A stretch of 64,000 nt of DNA from positions 88,737,733 to 88,801,732 of the forward strand of contig NC_069124.1 in the NCBI RefSeq assembly GCF_026914265.1. Reading direction: 5' to 3'. A program made the translations under genes and the position numbers. Position 1 is the first letter of the stretch, and every line of letters starts with the position of its first letter. The notes below the pieces were generated by a model. The model was not told the DNA's origin, made no database searches, and was given only the letters and a program-made list of their open reading frames with translations. Shown here in pieces: positions 58,301 through 64,000 of the stretch. The stretch comes from Mya arenaria (Eukaryota > Mollusca > Bivalvia > Myida > Myidae).

Positions 58301-60219
58301 GGCTTACCTGGCGGGGGTTCAAAGGGGACAGGCACTACCAGGGAACGGTTTTAACATGGGTACAGGGCTTATTGGGATGCATGGCTAATGGGGGCATGCA
58401 GTATACAAAACACAGTGCTAGTTATACGGTTTTTAGTATTTGTGCTGCTCAAAAGTCTTTGTTCTGATCAGTTATCATTAAAGCTCGGATCTTTTAATAA
58501 CGTGATAAGGATTGTTGTTAAATTAATATTTCATTGATTACACTTAAAGCCATGTTTCGACGTTACCTGTGGGATACTAAAGCTTTAATGACAAGAGATG
58601 ATTGGATCAAACTACATAAGTCTCTTTCTAATCGCCTTATTCAATATAATGCAAAAATGCAATTATCAGTTTAACATTGCAGCCTATTAAATGACAGAGA
58701 TGAGGTCCGCGCTCAGGTGCGCACGGACGTAGAAAGTCTGCAAGCGTCTATTGACAACATCCACAACCTCGTACTGGGTCACCGGTGGGATCGGGCCCTC
58801 AATTCCGGTGGAGATGAGGCGGACCTGCTACCCACCAGGGACCTCCTCAACATGCTCACGAGCGTCGCCGGCGGCATCCAGGTCCTCAAGACTAAAAATA
58901 CAGACCTCTCAAGGTATATAACTAAACAAGTCATTACTTACGTCAGTTATATTGACATGTTCTGTTGCGTCCGTTCTGTTGCTCCAAATATAACTGTTTA
59001 ATATATAATGGTTAATTATATGAACAAGCCTATGTGCATCGCAAAATCAGTTATATATGTGCTGGATATAATATTGTTCCTTCCCATTTTCTGTTGTAGG
59101 AGGGTGGAGGAGTTGACTACGTGGCGGCGGTGCCTGAAGGAGGTTGACCGGGAGGTCGGCCGCTTCGCTCGTGCCTTCTCGGAGGATGACGAGGCCGAGA
59201 AAACCGCACTGGGTCACGAGACGGATCCACACAACCTCCTCGCTCAATGCAAAATCAAGCTCCAGAAAACGAAAGATAACATCAACACGAAGATTAAGAA
59301 CCATGGAGACACGACAAGGTGCCGTGAGGGGGGGGGGGGGTAATTTGGTCAACAGCTGTAATTTGCTCAAAGTTTCGATAGCATATAATATTATTATATA
59401 CCAGTATTACGTCGGTAGACCTTAGATCTTTTTTCAATAGACTTATAATACATGTTAAGATTTAAAAAGCGTTTTCTATGACACATTATTATTCGTCGAT
59501 GTTTTACAGCATTATAAAGCGGAAAGAGCGTGATGTGATCAAGTACCGGAAGTCTATGGACGAGTTGCAAGGTGAGATCTGCCGGCTGCACGAGCAGGTG
59601 ATTTCCGTTCAGATCCAGGACATCTCCATCTCCATGCCGGAACTCGACCGCCGTCACGAGGCTGGGTACCGCTCAGATCGCTCAGATGGCTCCGCGGACG
59701 ATCTGCCGGAAGCTGACCGCCAGGAGCATATGGACCTCATCGACAAGATCCGCCAAATAGGCACTTTGGTCACACACTTTCAACAGTATGTGTTTCCGCC
59801 ATGCCCTTTTTTACCAAATAACCCATTTTAAAGAATTCAGGCCTTATGGAAGTTGTCAATTTGGGATTAAAACTATATGTTCATTGAGTTATACTCTCTT
59901 TCATCATTCTGTATTCAGGCTGATCATCGACCGGACCGGGATCCTGAATAAGATGGAGAACGACATGCTGCCGCTCAAGATCCGCGTCAACCGCCTACAC
60001 GAGGAGATAACCAAGGCGATGTCGTCACCAGGCTCACCCGAACATGACCCGGCAGACGACATCGGCAGAGGCAGACGTGCCTTCTCGCCAGACGATGCAA
60101 ACCCTAATGTGATTTCAAAAGAAATAAGCAATATGCTCAGGAAACTTTCAAAAATGGAGCTCTCTATCAGACATTTGCTAGAAACGTATGCGTCAAGTCA
60201 CGGGAGAGCATCTATATAG
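40256..60219 (+). CDS. Coiled-coil protein, 13-exon gene model (663 aa)
   Basis: Exons: 40256-40312, 45406-45540, 46180-46299, 47461-47594, 55739-55771, 56463-56744, 57377-57439, 57569-57634, 58186-58260, 58683-58913, 59100-59318, 59510-59785, 59919-60219. They join without a frame break into 1992 nt ending in TAG. ATG 40256 is the first ATG of its open stretch and sits in a good context (gagATGG). The protein is hydrophilic with no signal peptide or membrane helix. Heptad-rich helices lie at about 25-105 and from residue 165 on (for example RLQEEIKRLNKISVELRKEN near 255, EKKDMEDKIHVLESGMRRNF near 300), separated by a Pro/Gly-rich linker (105-160) and two acidic Ser/Asp linkers (about 525-540 and 600-620). 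It resembles spectrin-like or cytoskeletal coiled-coil proteins in style, but I cannot name a family. Exons are GC-richer than introns. Introns 1, 2, 3 and 4 carry most of the satellites. Confidence 0.8.
40375..43045 (+). repeat. 33-bp minisatellite in intron 1, about 80 units
   Basis: Unit gagacggtgttctaggtgag catgccattgtct (33 bp), with a 34-bp version (gaggcatgcc) and inserted half-units (attgtctgggtgaggcatgc). It starts about 60 bp after exon 1. Right-hand copies are more diverged. Minus-strand frames (Pro/Ser/Thr-rich) are artefacts. Confidence 0.95.
43050..45118. other. Intron 1 remainder, no feature seen
   Basis: AT-rich. 43440-43740 holds scattered gaacattct / ttctagaac phrases, suggesting an eroded repeat. 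No exon is recognised. Confidence 0.4.
45120..45325 (+). repeat. ACGG/CAGA tetranucleotide tract
   Basis: About 205 bp of gacggacggacg, gacagacagaca and variants, ending about 80 bp before exon 2. Confidence 0.93.
45406..45540 (+). CDS. Coiled-coil gene exon 2
   Basis: 45 codons from acceptor ttggttttgtag to donor GACGAG|gtacga, phase 0 on both sides; KMDSSNKLRLRSLHVQLGSL onward. Confidence 0.8.
45690..46178 (+). repeat. 58-bp minisatellite running into exon 3 acceptor
   Basis: Diverged units from about 45690, then four well-kept 58-bp units (atctatgtcccactatgtat ... gtacgtcattctgaaatgcg) from about 45915. The final unit (atcaatgtcacaccatatat) provides the last bases before the exon 3 acceptor. 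Confidence 0.88.
46180..46299 (+). CDS. Coiled-coil gene exon 3
   Basis: 40 codons, acceptor gtttacaccag, donor CTCGGG|gtcagt, phase 0 on both sides; contains VRLNRLEQSLKQEGLYKNVK. Confidence 0.8.
46300..47460. other. Intron 3 with a GC-rich island
   Basis: Mostly AT-rich, but 47036-47145 is sharply GC-rich (ggggctccgcggggtctcga, cgactagcgccgcgcctcgg) and unlike anything around it. Origin unknown; a fragment of a foreign or structural-RNA-like sequence is possible, but I could not match it. Confidence 0.45.
47461..47594 (+). CDS. Coiled-coil gene exon 4 (Pro/Gly linker)
   Basis: 134 nt, acceptor ctctggttatag, donor AGAC|gtaagt (consensus). Enters in phase 0 and leaves in phase 2, which is what the downstream exons need. 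Encodes LLQWTPGDGPKQQSLPGILG and a charged tail. Confidence 0.7.
47779..48817 (+). repeat. 69-bp minisatellite with an open frame
   Basis: Fifteen near-identical 69-bp units (accatgtttgcgcgcactct ... ggttgaagccgttcatgggt). Because 69 is divisible by 3 and the unit has no stop in one frame, an uninterrupted 336-codon frame (47833-48843) results, repeating MFARTLACLVEAVHGLKLGI. Nearly all differences between units change the residue (V/A, A/D, G/Y/D, T/P), with little sign of coding constraint. It lies in intron 4, about 185 bp past exon 4. Confidence 0.92.
48820..49257. other. Intron 4, no feature seen
   Basis: AT-rich spacer between the 69-bp array and the arm-bounded minisatellite; nothing recognised. 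Confidence 0.5.
49976..50007. repeat. Perfect 13-bp stem hairpin
   Basis: agtgaaacagacg, loop tttgct, then cgtctgtttcact. Perfect pairing, inside the inserted element; no U tract, and no known role here. Confidence 0.9.
50304..51176. mobile_element. Second element nested inside the first
   Basis: The left end (from about 50305) ctatggaatgccggggcgca then atgcttcttgcgaaatgcga recurs inverted at about 51125-51172 (tttcgcaagaagcattgagc, cccggcgttccatag). The inside has many gcgaaatgctttttgcgaaa repeats. About 870 bp, non-coding. Confidence 0.75.
51323..55255 (+). repeat. 26-bp minisatellite (main block), about 150 units
   Basis: Unit agtcacagacacagtaaaga gtctaa (26 bp). A short left portion of the same array lies at 49460-49499, separated from this block by the 49500-51322 insertion. 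From about 53930 to 55080 a higher-order unit of 103 bp appears, marked by gagccacaatcacagacaca at 54833, 54936 and 55039, showing recent homogenisation. Confidence 0.95.
55739..55771 (+). CDS. Coiled-coil gene exon 5 (33-nt microexon, tentative)
   Basis: Acceptor tgtgttttgcag, donor AAAAAG|gttagg. Being 33 nt it may be included or skipped without shifting frame; it would add TRKPVDKNRKR-type basic residues. Confidence 0.45.
56463..56744 (+). CDS. Coiled-coil gene exon 6
   Basis: 282 nt, acceptor tcttcatttag, donor CGCAG|gtgagc, phase 2 to 2. Helical, with AGGLSADDMRLLNSAIGKLY. An alternative acceptor at 56472 exists but would need a phase-0 partner. Confidence 0.85.
57377..57439 (+). CDS. 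Coiled-coil gene exon 7
   Basis: 63 nt, acceptor ttggttgtttcag, donor GAAAG|gtaact, phase 2 to 2; a pure heptad helix. Confidence 0.85.
57569..57634 (+). CDS. Coiled-coil gene exon 8
   Basis: 66 nt, acceptor cgtgtgcag, donor GAGAG|gtaagc, phase 2 to 2; Lys-rich (MKGVQPIQTKAKGKQVERLE). Confidence 0.85.
57690..58053. mobile_element. MITE-like element in intron 8, long copy
   Basis: Begins ttaaagtgacactctaattc and ends gggagtaagagtgcatcttt(aa), the same pair of ends as 8857-9021 in opposite orientation. About 364 bp, inserted between exons 8 and 9. Confidence 0.7.
58186..58260 (+). CDS. Coiled-coil gene exon 9
   Basis: 75 nt, acceptor ccatgtttcag, donor GCACA|gtacgt, phase 2 to 2. Confidence 0.85.
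58683..58913 (+). CDS. Coiled-coil gene exon 10
   Basis: 231 nt, acceptor taacattgcag, donor TCAAG|gtatat, phase 2 to 2; encodes LLNDRDEVRAQVRTDVESLQ and LLNMLTSVAGGIQVLKTKNT. Confidence 0.88.
59100..59318 (+). CDS. Coiled-coil gene exon 11
   Basis: 219 nt, acceptor ttctgttgtag, donor ACAAG|gtgccg, phase 2 to 2. A run of 11 or more G follows the donor by about 10 bases. Confidence 0.85.
59510..59785 (+). CDS. Coiled-coil gene exon 12
   Basis: 276 nt, acceptor gatgttttacag, donor CAACA|gtatgt, phase 2 to 2; includes the acidic linker YRSDRSDGSADDLPEADRQE. Confidence 0.88.
59919..60219 (+). CDS. Coiled-coil gene exon 13 (C-terminus)
   Basis: 301 nt, acceptor tctgtattcag to TAG; last helix KEISNMLRKLSKMELSIRHL and tail ETYASSHGRASI. 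Confidence 0.88.
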
Positions 60220-60395
60220 TGCATGTTAAGGGAAATGAAGATTTGCTAAGGGGGATGATGCGGCATGGGAAAACCTGCTACATCATATAGTTATATTCAT
60301 AAAGGTTTTCAACGAAACGAGTATGTCTGACCGTTTAACGATTTGAGTACATTTACCAAAGATTCTGTGTTCGTGGCGTGAGCTGTCTCTATATT

Positions 60396-60470
60396 CCGTG
60401 TGGTCCGTGTGGTCCTTTGTGGTCCGTTGTGGGCCGTGTGGTCCGTTGTGGTCCGTGTGGTCCATGTTTC
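60396..60470 (+). repeat. GTGGTCCGTT decamer repeat
   Basis: About seven imperfect copies of gtggtccgt(g/t) in the presumed 3' region of the coiled-coil gene. Confidence 0.85.
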
Positions 60471-60601
60471 CCTATGATTAACCATCACAATCTGGTGGTA
60501 CTGTTTTCAAAGCTGTGATACTTGTTAAACTGTGATATTGTTGCTGTTTTATGTTGTAACTATGACAAGTCATGACATTTTCATATGCATTATTTGTAAA
60601 C

Positions 60602-60607
60602 TATTAA
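60602..60607 (+). terminator. Candidate polyadenylation signal ATTAAA
   Basis: The common ATTAAA variant, 383 nt after the coiled-coil gene stop, followed by a T-rich stretch. In AT-rich DNA such a hexamer is weak evidence alone. Confidence 0.3.
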
Positions 60608-60806
60608 ACGTTTTACGTTATTATATCAACAAACGGTCACTGCATGCACAAATGTAACTAAAGGGAAGTCATCCAAAAACAAAGGTTTAGGCCGTTTATG
60701 TGCCCAACAACCTCTTTTACTTACCTCCCCTGGTGAACTCCGCAAATATGATTAGAATGCATTTTATTTCAAGATGCCTTTTAATTGGATTTTTTAGCTG
60801 ATCTGT

Positions 60807-60808
<2 letters not shown>

Positions 60809-60879
<71 letters not shown>

Positions 60880-61130
60880 CGATTGTGATATTTGATGGTG
60901 ATGACGATGACGATGATGATGATGATGGTGGTGGTGATGGTGGTGGTGGTGATGGTGATGGTGGTGGTGGTGATGGTGTTGGTGATGACGATGACGATGA
61001 CGATGACGATGATGGTGGTGGTGGTGATGGTGATGGTGATGACGATGACGATGATGATGATGATGGTGGTGGTGATGGTGGTGGTGGTGATGGTGATGGT
61101 GATGACGATGACGATGATGATGATGATGAA
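60809..61130 (+). repeat. (GAT)n / (GAC,GGT) trinucleotide tract
   Basis: A pure (GAT)n run to about 60878, then a patterned mix of GATGAC, GGT and GATGGT blocks to 61130. Met/Asp/His frames are artefacts. Confidence 0.95.
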
Positions 61131-61224
61131 AAGCAAAAGAAATAATGGACTAGACATCACTTTAATTACATTATTTATACATTATCTGTTTAAATCCCTG
61201 AATTATCCTGTGGTCGGTAATATA

Positions 61225-61332
61225 TACGACAGTAGTTTACCATCAATGCTATGCTATAAAGAAAGAAAGAAAGGTGAAGTTTAGAGTCTTGAGTCTGAAC
61301 TCAGACGTGAGACTGTTCGTAAACATTGCCCT
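61225..61332 (+). mobile_element. Dispersed inverted-repeat element, copy B (right end)
   Basis: Matches 5672-5763 in the same orientation (ttaccatcaatgct, gagtcttgagtctgaactca) and then has the outer end gtgagactgttcgtaaacat, the inverse of the copy A left end. It complements copy A and defines both ends of the family. Confidence 0.6.
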
Positions 61333-62797
61333 TTATTTTGCCCACAGATCCATCGGCCTCGCTTCTTTTGTCATAACGTTTTAGATGTTCCAATGGACAA
61401 GATATAGATCAAAGTTAGCACATCGGAGAATTCTTCATAATTCAGATACAATAAATCCATACAATCATATTGTATTAAATAAGGGGAAAATGAATTCCTC
61501 ATTATAAATTATCCTTTCAATGGTCGGTGATCATTTAGTCATTCATTACATGGTTATCGTGTAATGTGAATGTTTGTGATTGCTTCAATCAAGGACTTTT
61601 AACAAATTGAGCGCTGAATTGGGCTCACTTGTCGCACAGTATGTTAATATCGTTTCAATACTAACTATTCAGTTTTGAAAGGTCCATATATCTCCGCAAT
61701 TTGACAAGGTACACAGAAATCAATTCAAATGGACTGGGTCTTTATCAGGCAGTGTATGCGTATATTTACGTTTGAAACTGGAATAGATTTCAATGTTGTA
61801 TGGAGTGCTGCAGGGTCGGCGATTCTGAATGGGGCTCAACCTTCAGTGGTTTAAGACAATGGTTCAAACACAGCGATAATTGGTTGGTCTATCAGTGTCT
61901 GATCGTATAACACCCGTTTACATGGACTGAGAAGTGTCGAATTCCAGTATCTACTATACCGTACATTGTGGAGTAATCTAATATCGAGAGAAAATGACAT
62001 TCGTACTTAAGAAGTATATTTACAGGAACTGATACCATGGAGTAAACAGACAAGTTAGTACTTTCATATTGAAGAAATGGGTTTTGATTAAATGTAGATA
62101 ATTTAACAGTTTTCATGTACTTCGTAATTACGATTGATGTATATAACAATTAACGTCTAAACTGAGATTCAATTGAATATCACCTGATATAATCAAATAT
62201 TTATTAATTCAATATTGATATTGCTCAAATGCCTGCTAGTGTTCGACAATCTGTGCCTAATGTCCTTACTTCATTATTTGGTTAGTGTTTAGCTTGTACA
62301 AAGCCCCGTATTCGCTATAATAATGTACCAGTGATTTGTAATAGAAAAGTGTTTTGCGCTATATATTATAAGATTGACTATTAACCTCTGGAGATTTTAC
62401 ATCAAAGTAGTTTTAAACATATGCTTGGACAATTGAATTCTCCTGTTCGTTGAGTTAAAAATCTTATAGCTTCAAGGATGTATGATTTTACGTTGATCTG
62501 TATAAGCTCAACAAATGTTTTTTTTAAATCATAGAAAAATAATGAAAAGGTAACCTTCCTATAGATGGAAACTGGAGTCGAGCGAACTCTTCAAACACTT
62601 GTTAAGACGTTTACGATCGTGATGAGTGTAGGGTAAACACACAGAGTTCTTACCCCGTGAGAAAAACCTTCTAATCATTGTTTAACGTCTTTTCATCTTG
62701 GTTCGTAATCAGGTCGCCAGTTAACATTACGATGTCAATGTTAATGTCAATGATGTCAATGTTAAAGTGAAGGCTTGATTTGTTAAATTTTCCAGGA
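61333..62797. other. Intergenic, no feature seen
   Basis: AT-rich spacer between the two plus-strand genes. It should include the promoter of the downstream gene; none is clear. A possible 5' UTR acceptor (aattttccag) lies at 62785-62795. Confidence 0.4.
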
Positions 62798-62818
62798 TAA
62801 GAAAGTGCGTACGTAGTC

Positions 62819-63519
62819 ATGGACGGAGACCCGCCAGGAAAAGAGCTTCCCGGAAATGACCTTTCGGGTAGCAAAGATGCGGATGGCGGAGACGGTGTAG
62901 GTGCAGGATTACCATCTTCCATAGAAGACGCTCCCAAAGAGATTGAGCCTGAAGCGTTGACGGCGGAGACAGAGCTAGACAGATTTGTGGAGGGGGAGTT
63001 CAAACAGCAAGACGACACTTTCATCACGGAAGTGCGCATGGTCGACGACTCTGGGCGGGGCGAAGGGGTCGGCAGGCGGCGGCTCACTAAGGAAGATGAG
63101 GACCTAGGCATCTACGACGACACGGACGATGGCGACGATCTGAGCGACTCGGAACTTGAGCTGGAGCGGCTCCGGGAGGAGAAACGAAAGCGTGAGGAGG
63201 AGGAGAGACAAGAGGAAGAGCACCGCAAGGAGGCCGAACGGAAGGCAGCGTTAGAAGAGCGACTTCGGATGGAGAGGGAACAGGAGAGGGAGCTAGCTAT
63301 GAAAGCCAAAACACCCCCTGACACGACAATCGCCATATTTGAGAAACCAGAAATTACCCCGCGCCCGGATGCGGGCGCGTCAAGCAGGACGAGTGCGCGG
63401 TCATGGTCGGATCCAAAATTTCTACAGGGACTCAGTCTGAAGGAGATATACTGGCGGTCTGGAGGCCCCGATCAGCCAACAGTCACCACCAGCATGGCAT
63501 CACAGATCGAACATTCCAT
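62819..63519 (+). CDS. First coding exon of an acidic, charged-helix protein (partial)
   Basis: 701 nt: 233 codons plus two bases, donor CCAT|gtaagt (phase 2), with the rest beyond the window. The ATG at 62819 is fixed by an in-frame TAA at 62798-62800 and a good context (gtcATGG). Residues 1-110 are acidic and Gly/Asp-rich (ADGGDGVGAG, DDTDDGDDLSDSE). Residues 110-163 are a nearly pure Glu/Arg/Lys helix (RLREEKRKREEEERQEEEHR), a coiled coil or single alpha-helix. Then follow a Pro/Ser/Thr segment and LSLKEIYWRSGG. No family recognised. Same strand as the coiled-coil gene, 2.6 kb downstream of its stop; likely a separate intracellular or cytoskeletal protein. Confidence 0.8.
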
Positions 63520-64000
63520 GTAAGTTGTAGAAGGGAAGTAAATTATAAACGTTTTCACTACTTCATCATTATCGGTTAACTCCCTTACAATTTAGTTTCA
63601 TCTGTTTAAAGCTTTGTTTAAATTATTTACAAAGGTAACTGATATGGAGATATATACGAGACATTCTTATGACTGTCATGTCTTTTTAGATTGATACATG
63701 ATGATCATAATTATCCATCAAAATATCACATGATCGTAATCATTGTCTGCCATAGACGTAATTTGTTCAGTTTATTGTCTATTGGCATACCAAGTGAATT
63801 CGATACACTCAACTTGTTTGTTCCAACAAGTCTGTCAATGTGGATGCAGTGCATCAAAGAGGTTTGGTTTCGCTCCTTTACAGAGGTCTGTTGCTTGAGT
63901 GCAGAGCTTTTGTCAGGATAAAGACAATGGATGCCTATGAATGATTCATTTACACATGTGTAATCCAACAAGAGTCAAATATAAGTTTTGCATTATTTCG
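63520..64000. other. Start of intron 1 of the last gene
   Basis: AT-rich, no second exon recognised before the window ends. Confidence 0.5.

Larger units (their letters stand above)
60220..60810. other. 3' flank of the coiled-coil gene
   Basis: Presumed 3' UTR and beyond. No canonical AATAAA seen close to the stop; an ATTAAA lies about 380 nt downstream. Confidence 0.4.

Overview
This is eukaryotic, intron-bearing, AT-rich animal DNA. The mix of very large minisatellites, long microsatellites, many small inverted-repeat elements, a split SLC6 transporter gene and exons with standard GT...AG borders points to a lophotrochozoan, most likely a bivalve mollusc. That placement rests on sequence style alone; no search was run. 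There are no operons, CRISPR arrays, rRNA genes or recognisable tRNA genes.

Layout. 1-5166: a G/T-only-biased 35-bp satellite cut by the window edge, decaying into a degenerate tract and an (AG)n run. 5500-8150: small repeats, then two minus-strand exons of an SLC6-type Na+/Cl- transporter (TM1-TM2 only). 8200-24250: almost gene-free, holding inverted-repeat elements, a 159-bp palindrome, a nearly 1-kb (AGT)n tract and a GGCCGC-rich foldback element. 24440-29405: two minisatellites (26-bp and about 29-bp units). 29631-32807: a two-exon minus-strand gene for a secreted-then-membrane-anchored, mucin-like Ser/Asn-rich protein; its signal-peptide exon is too short for an ORF scan and was recovered by splice-site reading. 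34540-36290: a dispersed repeat interrupted by a tandemly doubled palindromic module. 40256-60219: one plus-strand gene reconstructed from 13 exons (1992 nt, 663 aa), a coiled-coil protein that I do not recognise. Its introns hold about 2.7 kb of 33-bp repeat, a CAGA/ACGG tetranucleotide tract, a 58-bp repeat that runs into an exon's splice acceptor, a 69-bp repeat that stays open in frame for 336 codons, and a 6.4-kb structure in which a 26-bp minisatellite is bounded by inverted arms and carries two nested insertions. 62819-63519: first coding exon of a further plus-strand gene (acidic, charged-helix protein) that runs off the right edge.

The strongest points for a second look are: the arm-bounded minisatellite with nested insertions (49.26-55.63 kb); the coiled-coil gene in which nine successive introns are all phase 2, so eight consecutive exons are frame-neutral cassettes; the doubled palindrome that splits a dispersed repeat (34.8-36.1 kb); and the pure (AGT)n tract. 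The genes show no evident functional cooperation; they are neighbours in a repeat-rich stretch. Splice models come from reading sequence only and need RNA evidence.
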